Of a DNA stretch of 64,000 bases, positions 16,403-25,670 are shown piece by piece (the stretch's first letter is position 1; each line of letters opens with the position of its first letter). The stretch spans positions 186,001 through 250,000 of the forward strand of contig QZFT01000045.1 in NCBI GenBank assembly GCA_003600225.1, given 5' to 3'. Position numbers and translations under genes: made by a program. The stretch is from Pseudonocardiaceae bacterium YIM PH 21723 (GTDB lineage: Bacteria > Actinomycetota > Actinomycetes > Mycobacteriales > Pseudonocardiaceae). The notes beneath the pieces are model-generated. The model did not search any database, was not told where the DNA came from, and saw nothing but the letters and a program-made list of their open reading frames with translations.

Positions 16403-18628
16403 GTGCCAACCTCACGATCTCCCATAGTGAGTTTGCACTCTGGGGACCATCAGTCACTCTCCCACTCCGAGACTCCGGGCGCAGCGCTCGAGCCGAGGTC
16501 GGTGGAAGAGAGTTCGGTGCTGGACGTGTTCGGCAGCCAGTGGGCCAACATCGTGCTGGAGACCGGCTTCTCCGCGCTCAACCGCGGCGACCTGGCCACC
16601 GAGTTGACCGTGCTCGCCGGAGACATCGCGGACGCACTGCTCACCGACCCGTTCAGCGACGAGGCCGGCTTCCGCACCGGGGTCGCCCTGGTGCACACCC
16701 GGCTCACCGACGTCGTCGTGCTGCGCAAGTCCTCGCAGCTGCTGTCCCGGCTGCCGCGGATCATCGGCCGGGCTTCGCCGGAGACCGCCGTCCGGATGTC
16801 CATGCTCATCGGTGCCCTCGGCGCCGGTTTCGCGCACGCGCTCAAAGAGCAGACGGTGCACGAGCAGGAGACCATCCACAGCGCCGTGCTCGCCGCCCGC
16901 GGCCGGGCCGAACTGGCCCTGCGCGCCAGCGAGGAGCGGTTCCGCGCGGTCTTCGAGGGCGCCGCGATCGCGGTGGCGATCTGCGATGTGAACGGCACCT
17001 TCCTGGACGTCAACCCGGTGCTGGCGAACATGGTCGGCGAGCCGACCAGCGCGATCCGCGGCCGCTCGGTGTTCGACTTCGTGCACCCCGACGACGCGAT
17101 CGACATGCACCGCGAGGTGTTCGACAAGCTGGCCCGCGGCGAAGCCGGCCGGGCACACGTGGAGAAGCGGTTCCGCCGGGGCAACGGCGAGATGGGCTGG
17201 ACCCGGCTGGCGCTGTCCCTGGTGCGCTCCGAGGACGGCTCGCCCGACTACCTGGTCGCGATGGGTGAGGACGTCACCGAGCGGCACCAACTCCAGCACC
17301 AGCTGCGTCACCAGGCCCTGCACGACCCGCTGACCGGGCTGCCGAACCGCTCCCTGCTGTACGAGAAGCTGGACGAGACCTTCAGCCGGTCCCGGCACGA
17401 CGGCCGGATCGGCCTGCTGTTCCTGGATCTGGACGGCTTCAAGGTGATCAACGACCGGCTGGGTCACGGCACCGGCGACCGGTTGCTGGTGGAGGTGGCC
17501 GACCGGCTGCACGCCACCGTCACCAAGCGCGGCCACATGGTGGCCCGCATCGGCGGTGACGAGTTCGTGGTGCTGGTGTCCGACTCCCCCGGCCTGGACG
17601 ACCTCACCGTGCTGGCCGACGAAATCCTGGACACCATCAAGAAGCCGATCAAGGTGGACGAGCACGCCCTGCCGGTCAACGCCAGTATCGGCATCGTGGA
17701 GCGGCCGATCGCCGGTACCGAGCCGGCCGAGCTGATGCGCGCCGCCGACTCGACCATGTACTGGGCCAAGGCCGAGGGCAAGGGCCGCTGGCGGGTCTAC
17801 GACGAGCAGCGCAGCGAGTACGAGCTGTTCCTGTACCGCCTCGAAAGCGAGATGGCCGGGGCCCTGGATCGCGGCGAGTTCATCCTGAACTACCAGCCCC
17901 TGGTGGGTCTGGAGGACGGCCGGATCCGCGGCCTGGAGGCGCTCATCCGCTGGATGCACCCCGAATACGGGCTGCTGTCCCCGGACAAGTTCATCCCGAA
18001 GGCCGAGGAGAACGGGTTCATCCTGGAGCTGGGCCGCTGGGTGCTCCAGCAGGCCTGCATGCAGGGCAAAGCCTGGCAGCTGTCCGGGGCGCAGCCGTTC
18101 GTCAGCGTCAACGTGGCGATGCTGCAGTGCACCGAGGGCGATCTGCGGGCCGATGTGCTCACCGCGCTGGAGCACTCCGGGCTGGCCCCGGAGAAGTTGC
18201 AGCTGGAGATCACCGAGAGCGCCATGATGGGCGGTCCGATGGAACCGGTCGCGGTCCTGGGCGACGTGGTCTGCGAGGGCGTGCGGGTGGCCATCGACGA
18301 CTTCGGCACCGGCTACTCGAACTGGTCCGCGCTGCGCAGGCTTCCGGTGCACGACCTGAAGCTGGCGGGTGCCTTCGTGGAGGGCCTGCGGCCCCGGGAG
18401 GGCTCGCTGGTGGAGGTGGACACCAGGATCGTCGGCACGATGATCTCCATGGCGCACGCGCTCGGCCTGTCGGTCACCGCGGAGAACGTGGAGACCCAGG
18501 AGCAGGCCACCAGGCTGCGGGAGCTGGGCTGCGACGCCGGTCAGGGCTGGTTGTTCGCCAAGCCCATGTCGGTCCTCGAGGTGGACAAGCTACTGGCCGC
18601 CAACGGTCGTTTCGACACCGGTTTCTAG
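16403..18628 (+). CDS. PAS-GGDEF-EAL cyclic-di-GMP protein
   Basis: A 741-residue soluble protein. Residues about 35-165 are helical and unassigned. A PAS domain spans about 173-292. It is followed by GGDEF (about 303-470, motif GGDEF at 384-388, preceded by Arg-Ile) and EAL (about 485-735, EAL at 512-514). In the EAL domain, the Asn (VNVAM), Glu (LEITES), both Asp (DDFGTGYS) and AENVET are kept. The usual KID is KLA, so the Lys remains but the Asp is changed. No RxxD inhibitory site lies before GGDEF. Both synthesis and breakdown of c-di-GMP are plausible, switched by a PAS ligand. The GTG at 16403 has AGGA upstream. It ends two bases before the DUF574 gene. Confidence 0.87.
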   Translation: MPTSRSPIVSLHSGDHQSLSHSETPGAALEPRSVEESSVLDVFGSQWANIVLETGFSALNRGDLATELTVLAGDIADALLTDPFSDEAGFRTGVALVHTRLTDVVVLRKSSQLLSRLPRIIGRASPETAVRMSMLIGALGAGFAHALKEQTVHEQETIHSAVLAARGRAELALRASEERFRAVFEGAAIAVAICDVNGTFLDVNPVLANMVGEPTSAIRGRSVFDFVHPDDAIDMHREVFDKLARGEAGRAHVEKRFRRGNGEMGWTRLALSLVRSEDGSPDYLVAMGEDVTERHQLQHQLRHQALHDPLTGLPNRSLLYEKLDETFSRSRHDGRIGLLFLDLDGFKVINDRLGHGTGDRLLVEVADRLHATVTKRGHMVARIGGDEFVVLVSDSPGLDDLTVLADEILDTIKKPIKVDEHALPVNASIGIVERPIAGTEPAELMRAADSTMYWAKAEGKGRWRVYDEQRSEYELFLYRLESEMAGALDRGEFILNYQPLVGLEDGRIRGLEALIRWMHPEYGLLSPDKFIPKAEENGFILELGRWVLQQACMQGKAWQLSGAQPFVSVNVAMLQCTEGDLRADVLTALEHSGLAPEKLQLEITESAMMGGPMEPVAVLGDVVCEGVRVAIDDFGTGYSNWSALRRLPVHDLKLAGAFVEGLRPREGSLVEVDTRIVGTMISMAHALGLSVTAENVETQEQATRLRELGCDAGQGWLFAKPMSVLEVDKLLAANGRFDTGF

Positions 18629-18630
18629 CC

Positions 18631-19425
18631 GTGCCACGCCGGGAATGGGTCCCCGACTCCGCGGACACCGGCAGACCCAGCGCCGCTCGGGTGTACGACT
18701 ACTTCCTGGGCGGCATGCACAACTTCGCCGCGGACCGGGCCAACGCCACCGCGGCGGCCGGCGTGTATCCGGACCTGCCCCGGATCATGCGGGCCAACCG
18801 GTCCTACCTGGGCCGGGTAGTGCGTTACCTGGTGCGCGCCGGGATCCGGCAGTTCCTCGACCTGGGTTCGGGGATCCCGACGGCGGGCAACGTCCACGAA
18901 CTGGCGCACGCCCTGCAACCGCGTACCCGGATCGTCTACGTGGACATCGATCCGGTGGCGGTCGCGCACAGCGAAGCCCTGGTGCACGGTGACCCCAGGA
19001 TCTCGGTGCTCCAGGCCGACGTCCGGCAGGTGGAGAGCGTGCTCCAGGCGGCCGAGTCCACGCTGGACTTCGAGCGGCCGATCGGCGTGCTCATGGTGTC
19101 GCTGCTGCACTTCATCCCGGAGAACCCCGGCGAACTGATCCGCGCCTACCTGTCCCGGCTGGACGCGGGAAGCTACGTGGCGCTGTCCCACGTGAGCACC
19201 GAGGGTCCGGCCGATCAGCTGGCGGAGCTGGTCCGGCTGTCCGGGCAGACCTCGACGCCGCTGCACCTGCGGCCGCGCACGGAGATCGAGCAGATGATCT
19301 CCGGGCTCGACCTGGTGGAGCCGGGCCTGGTCTACCTGCCCCAGTGGCACCCGGATCTGCCCGAGGACGTGGGCGCCAACCCGGAACGCGCCAACGACTA
19401 CGCCGCCGTCATCCACAAACCCTGA
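18631..19425 (+). CDS. SAM-dependent methyltransferase, DUF574 (PF04672) type
   Basis: A 264-residue protein starting with GTG immediately after the c-di-GMP gene. It shows the DUF574 signature RVYDYFLGGMHNFAADR at about residues 16-32. The SAM-binding motif FLDLGSGIPT (about 73-82), the acidic motif YVDIDPVAVAH, and the family's GVLMVSLLHFIPE around 150 follow. DUF574 proteins are abundant in Actinobacteria, often beside regulators. A few act in natural-product or DNA-linked contexts, but most have no known substrate. Close coupling to the cyclase/phosphodiesterase gene suggests a common transcript. Confidence 0.87.
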   Translation: MPRREWVPDSADTGRPSAARVYDYFLGGMHNFAADRANATAAAGVYPDLPRIMRANRSYLGRVVRYLVRAGIRQFLDLGSGIPTAGNVHELAHALQPRTRIVYVDIDPVAVAHSEALVHGDPRISVLQADVRQVESVLQAAESTLDFERPIGVLMVSLLHFIPENPGELIRAYLSRLDAGSYVALSHVSTEGPADQLAELVRLSGQTSTPLHLRPRTEIEQMISGLDLVEPGLVYLPQWHPDLPEDVGANPERANDYAAVIHKP

Positions 19426-19431
19426 GCGGCG

Positions 19432-20562
19432 CTACAGCAAGCCTTCCAAGCGCTCCTTCAGGTGAGCCGGTGAGATGAGCTCGAAGTGGTCATAGGTCGA
19501 GCACTCCAGGTCACTCGTGTCCAAACCCCGGGCAACGGCCCCTCTGGCCAGGCCGTTGAAGAGGGATTCATAGTTGAACGACAAGACCACGTGCACTCCG
19601 GCGGACAGGCCCATCAACCTGCCCAGCAGATCGAGAAACCTGTCGTAGGTGTCATCCGGCCATTCATCGACGACTTCCCGCGCGTGCCGTTGTATCTGAG
19701 CGAAGTTCTTGGACGTGATCTTGTACAGGTACTCCGACAGGTACCTGAACTCGGCCACATTTCCGGCCGACTCCAGTATCGCGACCAGTTGGGCCAGCGG
19801 TTGCTCCTGGTCGACACGGCTGATCTTCGACGAAATCGTCGTAGTGGACCGGTTGACATTGGGATCGAGGAGCACGGCCTTACGAATATGCAACCGGGCC
19901 AGCGCCTCCGGTTTGACCTTCGACAGGAACAACGCCATGTCGGCGCCGAAAGAGAAGCCGACCAAGGTCAGGCGCTTGCCGCCATACCGTTGAGAGAACC
20001 GCTCCAACGCGTACATCAGCAGATTGATGTGCGAGTCCAGCGAAATCGGACCGTAGTGCTCGTCGCCACGCTCTTCGACATTGAACCCGAACATGGTCAG
20101 CGAGATGCAATGGAACTTGCTCTCCAGCATGTAGGGCCGGAAGTCATGGGCATCCAGCCCCAGGCCGTGCAGGAACACCACCAGGTCATCCCCTGGCCGC
20201 TTCGCCTCAAGATACGCCAGTCGCCGGCCCACGACGGAGTCGCGGTCACTGGTCAGATTCACCACGGCGTCCGACTTTATGAAGATCTCCCCGCGGGTGA
20301 TACTGCCATTCCACCGCCGGCGGATGATCAACCGATAGAACATGATGGAAGAAATGCTGGTCACTATGGTGGAGATCAGGACGACGGTCAATGTCGAGGT
20401 GAACCGGAGATGCCGCGCGGAGAGCTCGATCGCCGACCTCAATTCCCGCGAATAGAGACCGGAGACTATTCCGACGAACGTCCCCAACAGTCCGGACACC
20501 GGCGCCAGCCACGGCGGAACCCGGACGGAAACCCTGGCCTGACCTGAGGGCTTAGGGTTCAT
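19432..20562 (-). CDS. Membrane-anchored alpha/beta hydrolase
   Basis: A 376-residue protein. The N-terminus has two membrane segments (about 15-37 and 55-80) separated by a short loop with LYSRELRSAIELS. The remainder is an alpha/beta-hydrolase domain with the HG oxyanion motif in VVFLHGLGLDAHDF (about 130), the nucleophile elbow GFSFGADM (about 203) and a likely catalytic His in STYDHFEL near 360. An acid residue in DPNVNRST follows the nucleophile strand. The base composition is lower in GC than that of neighbouring genes. It overlaps the upstream gene by 11 nt, so it is coupled to the DUF2332-like protein. Substrate is unknown. Confidence 0.7.
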   Translation of the reverse strand: MNPKPSGQARVSVRVPPWLAPVSGLLGTFVGIVSGLYSRELRSAIELSARHLRFTSTLTVVLISTIVTSISSIMFYRLIIRRRWNGSITRGEIFIKSDAVVNLTSDRDSVVGRRLAYLEAKRPGDDLVVFLHGLGLDAHDFRPYMLESKFHCISLTMFGFNVEERGDEHYGPISLDSHINLLMYALERFSQRYGGKRLTLVGFSFGADMALFLSKVKPEALARLHIRKAVLLDPNVNRSTTTISSKISRVDQEQPLAQLVAILESAGNVAEFRYLSEYLYKITSKNFAQIQRHAREVVDEWPDDTYDRFLDLLGRLMGLSAGVHVVLSFNYESLFNGLARGAVARGLDTSDLECSTYDHFELISPAHLKERLEGLL

Positions 20563-21643
20563 TGCGCACCGACTCCCGGGAGAACTCTATCGGGTACCTG
20601 TCGGTGAAGTACTCATAGTCGTCCCCGGCACGAACGACTCCCTTGAAATGGCCGTCCGATACCGTGCACAGGCTCAGCGGCCGGCCGTGGTCCCGGGAAT
20701 GCAGCACCACCTCGCAGCCCTGCTGGGTCAGTTCGGCCCTGGGCTCAATGACCAGGGCCAGGCCCGGAGGAGCCAGGGAATCGAGAACCGTGGCGATCAC
20801 CTGAGTCCTTTTCTCCCAGGAGAACTCGTACAGCGAGTAGCAGAAGTTCGCCATACCGATTCGATTGTCCTGAACGAATCTCCGCAACGCGTCCGAGTCG
20901 AGCAGGTCCACGGCGACCAGGCAGGTATCCGCCGGATCATCCGACAACACGGCGAGGACATCCAGCACCTCCCCATACAGATCCCGGTAATAGGCGGAGG
21001 AGCCGTAACATGCCCGCACCCATTTCAGGCTCGGGAACTCGGCGCGATCGACACCGAATTTCCGCCCGACCGGTAGCGGGCAGAAGGCCGGGATACCGGA
21101 GGGCCACCGCAGGTCACCGGCGAACCGCTCGTACATCGACACAGAATTCAGCTGCCTGGGCAGAATTCCCAGACCGGTGCCGAAGTCCGCGAAGTTCACC
21201 GCCGGACCACGATAGCCGGACATGCACGCGGCCAGGATCGTCTGTGGCACGAGGAACCGGCGGGCCCCGGTGAAGGAGTTCTGCCTGCTCGCCAGGGTCG
21301 ACGCGATCTCCGCAAGATGGTTCTGCACCGCATCGTCGAGCAGCGTGAGCCGAGCGGCACGGGAATCGCTGTTCACCAGCCCGGTGAATTGCTGCTCCGG
21401 CAGGTTGAACTTCAGTGCGATCCCGATCATCGTGACAAAATGCGTATCACTGAATTCGAGTCTGCCGGCCCGGCAGTCGCGGACAAGCCGCGCGAATTCA
21501 CTCTCCGGCCGGCCGAGTGCCCCCGCGATCAATCGATAGAGTTCGCGCCACCCGTGGTCTTGCGGGTGGCGCCCTAGCCTGACCGCAGCACAACGAAGCG
21601 AGTCGATCACCATCGTCCCCCTCAGCAGGTGGGTACCGACCAT
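20552..21643 (-). CDS. DUF2332-like protein (unrecognised beyond a methyltransferase-like fold)
   Basis: A 363-residue protein. The stretch VNFADFGTGLGILPRQL near the middle resembles the glycine-rich loop of a SAM-dependent methyltransferase. The later blocks, GVDRAEFPSLKWV, TCLVAVDLLD and ANFCYSLYEFSW, align loosely with DUF2332, a family of uncertain function with a degenerate methyltransferase fold. I could not confirm a full domain match. A second ATG at 21613 follows GAGGGGG closely and may be the true start. The gene overlaps the downstream hydrolase gene, and an unrelated hydrolase lies upstream on the same strand; together they form a small unknown metabolic group. Confidence 0.5.
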   Translation of the reverse strand: MVGTHLLRGTMVIDSLRCAAVRLGRHPQDHGWRELYRLIAGALGRPESEFARLVRDCRAGRLEFSDTHFVTMIGIALKFNLPEQQFTGLVNSDSRAARLTLLDDAVQNHLAEIASTLASRQNSFTGARRFLVPQTILAACMSGYRGPAVNFADFGTGLGILPRQLNSVSMYERFAGDLRWPSGIPAFCPLPVGRKFGVDRAEFPSLKWVRACYGSSAYYRDLYGEVLDVLAVLSDDPADTCLVAVDLLDSDALRRFVQDNRIGMANFCYSLYEFSWEKRTQVIATVLDSLAPPGLALVIEPRAELTQQGCEVVLHSRDHGRPLSLCTVSDGHFKGVVRAGDDYEYFTDRYPIEFSRESVRNEP

Positions 21644-21895
21644 GCGTGATGGTGCAGAGTCCGATTCCTACAGATGGACGTGCGCAACACAGCTGGAGGT
21701 TCAACCTGAGGGCTTCTGGGAGGTCGATAACCAGGCACTGCGAGATGTGGAGCGATCAGCCTTCAGACCTCGAACTCCTTCATGATCGACCATGGTGCCA
21801 CACGAACAGGCTTCCCGTGAACCGGTATTTCCGGGTGCAACTTCGAGTTGGCGATTCGTCCACGTTCGGCGCAGTCCGGCCACCACCGCATAGGG
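21644..21895. other. Intergenic gap between hydrolase and DUF2332-like genes
   Basis: A stretch of 252 bases without an open reading frame that I would support. It is less GC rich than the surrounding genes. I see no strong hairpin or repeat, so the promoter of the DUF2332-like/hydrolase pair is probably here. Confidence 0.4.
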
Positions 21896-22792
21896 TCATT
21901 CCCCGGCGACGCCACCACCCAGAATCCCGGCCAATGCGCGGTAGGTGAATGTCGGATTGTCCACCATCGCGAAATGCCCGGAATCAGGAACTTCGACGAC
22001 GTTTCCCACCTGCAGCCGAGGAAGGAGGTAATTCGGCGCGCTACTCGTACCATAAAAATAGGAAGCCCTCGGCCGTGCATTCATCCAGTCGAGCAGTTTC
22101 CCGCTGTCCGACCACTCCACGAGCGAACGCGCGGATCCATGGAGGGCGTACGGATCGGCCTGGCGAATCCACGATGCCCACAGATGGGAGGCCGAATCGG
22201 TCGAGTCCTCCAGTTTCCGGAGCAACTCCGCGTAGCCGGATTCCACGAACTCACCTGGCGACTGGGCCGCGATGTTGCGGCTCACCAGGCCGCTGTCCTC
22301 GGAGACCAGGTTCCCCTCGATGCTGATGAAGTGGTCGACAGCCTGCAGCTCCTGACTGGCGAGCAGCCCGAGCGCGCCTCCCATGCTGTGCCCCACGATT
22401 GATACGTGCGCGAAATCCAGCTTCTCCAGAACATGACCCACCACGTCGGTGTAGGTCTCCAGGGAATAGCAATGCGCCGGTAAGCAGTCCGAATCCCCGA
22501 ATCCAGGCAAATCAATCGAACACAGTGAATAACCGATCAGCTCATCGGATGCGAAGGCGTCCGAAAAGCTCTGCTTACTGCACCCCAGACCATGCACCAA
22601 CAGGATCAGATGTTCACCGGCGCGCCGAAACAGACTGGAAATTCTGAGCTCTCGACCATGCAAGTTCATCTCAACACATTTTGTGGTCAATCCCCTAGTG
22701 TTGAGGTTTAGCGTTCTTACCATTGACCGATGGTCTCGAACCGTCCAAGCCCTGTCAAACTTGACTCGGCCGGTCGGGGTGGAGTAACTCAT
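21896..22792 (-). CDS. Alpha/beta hydrolase
   Basis: A 298-residue hydrolase of the alpha/beta fold. LILLVHGLGCSKQSF carries the oxyanion HG, SIVGHSMGGALG is the nucleophile elbow (Ser near residue 139), and DSGHFAMVD contains the catalytic His. The first 41 residues are poorly conserved, so ATGs at 22723 or 22669 are also possible starts. The protein resembles serine hydrolases that act on esters or small lactones. It lies 252 nt from the next gene downstream on the strand, with no terminator I can identify, so cotranscription with the DUF2332-like gene is uncertain. Confidence 0.75.
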   Translation of the reverse strand: MSYSTPTGRVKFDRAWTVRDHRSMVRTLNLNTRGLTTKCVEMNLHGRELRISSLFRRAGEHLILLVHGLGCSKQSFSDAFASDELIGYSLCSIDLPGFGDSDCLPAHCYSLETYTDVVGHVLEKLDFAHVSIVGHSMGGALGLLASQELQAVDHFISIEGNLVSEDSGLVSRNIAAQSPGEFVESGYAELLRKLEDSTDSASHLWASWIRQADPYALHGSARSLVEWSDSGKLLDWMNARPRASYFYGTSSAPNYLLPRLQVGNVVEVPDSGHFAMVDNPTFTYRALAGILGGGVAGE

Positions 22793-22856
22793 CAGGGAAA
22801 TAGGTAGACAGCCGAGTCACTTTATCAATCACGAAACATGGTCGACAATTCGGCGA

Positions 22857-23522
22857 TTACTTTTGCTCTTGCCGGCGGACGATCTCGGCGATCCAGCCGG
22901 GGGCGAACGGCGAGGTGCAGTTCGGCGGCGTCGGATAGTCCTTGAGCACCTCAAGGCGCTCGCCGATGTCGATCGCCCTGGCCCGGTGTTCCGGGTGCTC
23001 GATCCCGATCTGGGCCAGGCAGTGGTTCTGCGCCCACTGCAACCGGTCCGGCGCCTGCTTCATCTCCGCCTCGATGGTGTCCAGCAGCCCGGCGAGGTCG
23101 AGCCCGGCCGGCCGCTTCGCCACGCGTTCGGTGGTCAACGCCCAGCCCGCACTCCCGACGACCGGATCCGGGTCGGCGAACCAGGCCAGGCGCAGGTCCT
23201 CGGCGTGCGGGCTCTTCTTGACGACGTAGTTCACCAGCCAGTCCTGCACCTTGGGGATACGCGCCGCCCGCAGCATGGCGTCCAGCTCGTCCCGCTCGAA
23301 CGCCTTCGGGCGGCAGATCAGCAGCGCCAGCAGCCGGGCCGCGGAGTCCCCGGTGTCCCACAGCTCGCGCGCCAGTTCCTGCTGGGTCTTCAGCCGCTTG
23401 GCGATAGCCCGCAGCTTGCCGAGGTTAACCCCGTGATCGTCACCGTGCTTCTCGTTCACCGCGCGCGCCTTCGGATCCTCCAGCGCGGCCAGCTCGGCCA
23501 TGATCTCGGGCACCGTCACCAC
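22857..23522 (-). CDS. DNA alkylation repair protein (AlkD-type HEAT-repeat glycosylase)
   Basis: A 221-residue all-helical protein of the AlkD family. The start region (VPEIMAELAALEDPKARAVNEKHG) and the HEAT-like pairs in LAREL WDTGDSAARLLALLICRP and WLVNYVVKKSPHAEDLRLAW are typical. The family excises alkylated bases such as 3-methyladenine or 7-methylguanine without base flipping, and Trp/Asp residues in the concave surface contact the lesion. Length agrees with AlkD (about 235 residues). It reads toward the hydrolase cluster and lies 19 nt upstream of the MFS gene's end on the same strand, so it starts from its own promoter or from MFS readthrough. Confidence 0.87.
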   Translation of the reverse strand: MVTVPEIMAELAALEDPKARAVNEKHGDDHGVNLGKLRAIAKRLKTQQELARELWDTGDSAARLLALLICRPKAFERDELDAMLRAARIPKVQDWLVNYVVKKSPHAEDLRLAWFADPDPVVGSAGWALTTERVAKRPAGLDLAGLLDTIEAEMKQAPDRLQWAQNHCLAQIGIEHPEHRARAIDIGERLEVLKDYPTPPNCTSPFAPGWIAEIVRRQEQK

Positions 23523-23541
23523 AGTCTCCTGTCCGTGCGGG

Positions 23542-24708
23542 TCAGGCGGGCACCGGTACCGGGCGGGACCCGGCCCGGTGGAGCGCGCCCGCCCAGACCG
23601 TCGCGGCCAAGCCTAGTGCGGTCAGCAGGGCTCCCGCCCAGTTCACCGCGGCGTAGCCCAGTCCGGCGGAGATGACCAGGCCACCGATCCAGGCGCCCAG
23701 CGCGTTGGCCAGGTTGAAGCCCGCGATGTTCGCCGCGGAGGCCAGTTCCGGAGCTCCGGCCGCCCGATCCATGATCCAGGTCTGCAACGGCGCCACGGTG
23801 GCGAAGCCGGTGAGGCCGAGCAGCAGCACGGTGATCGCGGCGGTGATCGGGTTGTGCACGGTGAACCCGAACACCAGCAGCACCACGAGCAACGCCCCCA
23901 GGGTCAGGTACAGGCTGCGCAGCAGCGACCGGTCCGCCAGCCGGCCGCCCAGGATGTTGCCCACCCCGAAGCCGAGGCCGAACAGCACCAATAGCCAGAC
24001 GATCACCGAGGAGGAGAATCCGGCCAGTTCGGCCAGCATCGGCGTGATGTAGGTGAAGGACGCGAACACCCCGCCGTAGCCCAGCGTGGTCATCAGCAGT
24101 CCCAGCCACACCTGCGGATCACGGAAGACCCGCAGCTGGCTGCGCAACCCGGTGTCCGAGGCCGGAGTCGCCGGGACGAGGGCCGCGATCCCGGCGATGC
24201 CCAGCAGCCCCAGCGCCGCGACCGCCCAGAACGCGGACCGCCAGCCGGCCGCGTGTCCCAGCGCGGTCCCCATCGGAACGCCGAGGATCGTGGCCACGGT
24301 CAGCCCGGTGAACATCATCGACACCGCGCTGGCCCGCCGGTCCGGCGTGACCAGGTCGGCCGCCACCACGGCGCCGATGCCGAAGAACGCGCCGTGGCAC
24401 AACGCCGCGACCGCCCGGCCGGCCATCAGCAACCCGTAGCCCGGGGCCAGGGCGCACAGCACGTTGCCCAGGATGAACACCGCCATCAACCCGATCAGCA
24501 TGGGTTTGCGGGGTACTCGCGACCCCAGCGCGGTCATGATCGGCGCGCCGATGGTCACGCTCAACGCGTACCCGGACACCAGCAGGCCCGCCGTCGGAAT
24601 GGACACCCTCAGGTCATCGGCGACCTCGGGTAACAGTCCCATGATGATGAATTCCGTCGTACCGATACCAAAGGCACCTATCGCCAGCGCGAACAGCGCA
24701 ACAGGCAT
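23542..24708 (-). CDS. MFS drug efflux transporter (DHA1, CmlR/AraJ-like)
   Basis: A 388-residue 12-helix major facilitator. TM1 carries GTTEFIIMGLLPEVADDL, typical of the DHA1 chloramphenicol/arabinose-efflux group. SRVPRKPMLIG is the loop 2-3 signature, and the TM5 motif is GVPMGTALGHAAGWRSAFW. These are proton-driven exporters of drugs or sugars. The XRE-family gene lies 35 nt upstream on the same strand, and this arrangement suggests that regulator controls pump expression. Substrate cannot be read from the sequence. Confidence 0.9.
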   Translation of the reverse strand: MPVALFALAIGAFGIGTTEFIIMGLLPEVADDLRVSIPTAGLLVSGYALSVTIGAPIMTALGSRVPRKPMLIGLMAVFILGNVLCALAPGYGLLMAGRAVAALCHGAFFGIGAVVAADLVTPDRRASAVSMMFTGLTVATILGVPMGTALGHAAGWRSAFWAVAALGLLGIAGIAALVPATPASDTGLRSQLRVFRDPQVWLGLLMTTLGYGGVFASFTYITPMLAELAGFSSSVIVWLLVLFGLGFGVGNILGGRLADRSLLRSLYLTLGALLVVLLVFGFTVHNPITAAITVLLLGLTGFATVAPLQTWIMDRAAGAPELASAANIAGFNLANALGAWIGGLVISAGLGYAAVNWAGALLTALGLAATVWAGALHRAGSRPVPVPA

Positions 24709-24743
24709 GGCTATCCCCTCGAAAGTATTGCCAGGAAAAGAAA

Positions 24744-25613
24744 TCAGTTCGCGGCGGCGCGCTGGGACAGCGAGTCCAGCAGCCGCAGCAGCGCCCGGTG
24801 GGTGGCCGAACCCCGCGGTGAGCTGTATCGGTCGATGCGGTGGCCGGTGCCGTCATGCAGATGCACGGCCTCGAAATCGAGCTCCAGTTCCCCCACTTCG
24901 GGATGGTGGAAATACTTTGTTCCGGACACGCAGTTCAGCACCGGATGGGTGGCCCACAACGCGGCGAATTCACCGCTCTTCATGGTGAGCTCGCCGACCA
25001 GTTCCGCCATGTCCCGGTCGTCGGCATGCAGTCCGGCATAGGCCCGCAGCGAGGCGACCTTGCGTTGCGCCTCCTCGTCCCAGCGGGTGTGAAAGGCGCG
25101 GGAGCGTGGGTCCAGGAAGAACATCCGGGTCAGGTTCGGCCGGGTCGCCGGATCCTCCGGCGCGTCGAAGGCGTGCTGCGGGCCGAACAACTGGTGGCCC
25201 AGCGTGTTCCAGGCCAGCACCTCACTGCGGATACCCAGTACGACGGCGGGCACCTCGGGCATGGCGTCGATCAGCTGCCGGGTGGTCGGCCGCACGGTGG
25301 CCGGCTTCGGTGCCCGGCGCCGCTTCAGCGGAGGCGGGCCGGCCAGGTTGTGCAGGTGCGCGCGTTCGTCCTCGGTGAGCCGCAGCGCGGTGGCCAATGC
25401 GTCGATCACCGCGGCGGAGGCGTTGACGTGCTGCCCCTGTTCGAGGCGCGTGTAGTACATGACGCTCACCCCGGCCAGCTCGGCCAGTTCCTCCCGGCGC
25501 AGGCCGGGCACCCGGCGGGCGCCGTACGCGGTGAGACCGACGTCCTGCGGTTGCAGCCGGGACCGGTGCAGCCGGAGGAACGCCCCCAGTTCGGTGCTGT
25601 CCGTCGTGCTCAT
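24744..25613 (-). CDS. XRE/MmyB family helix-turn-helix regulator
   Basis: A 289-residue regulator. The N-terminal HTH (about 9-75) includes the MmyB signature GARRVPGLRREELAELAGVSVMYYTRLEQG, then the ligand-binding MLTR-like domain (about 108-280), with VLGIRSEVLAWNTLGHQLFG and HHPEVGELELDFEAVHLHDGTGHRI. The family responds to small hydrophobic ligands and often regulates an adjacent oxidoreductase or pump. It is cotranscribed with the MFS gene. The start is an ATG at 25613 with no competing upstream codon. Confidence 0.9.
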   Translation of the reverse strand: MSTTDSTELGAFLRLHRSRLQPQDVGLTAYGARRVPGLRREELAELAGVSVMYYTRLEQGQHVNASAAVIDALATALRLTEDERAHLHNLAGPPPLKRRRAPKPATVRPTTRQLIDAMPEVPAVVLGIRSEVLAWNTLGHQLFGPQHAFDAPEDPATRPNLTRMFFLDPRSRAFHTRWDEEAQRKVASLRAYAGLHADDRDMAELVGELTMKSGEFAALWATHPVLNCVSGTKYFHHPEVGELELDFEAVHLHDGTGHRIDRYSSPRGSATHRALLRLLDSLSQRAAAN

Positions 25614-25670
25614 GCCTCCATCTTCACCGACCGCGGCGGCCCGTGCCTGTCCCTGCGATGGACAGGCTGG

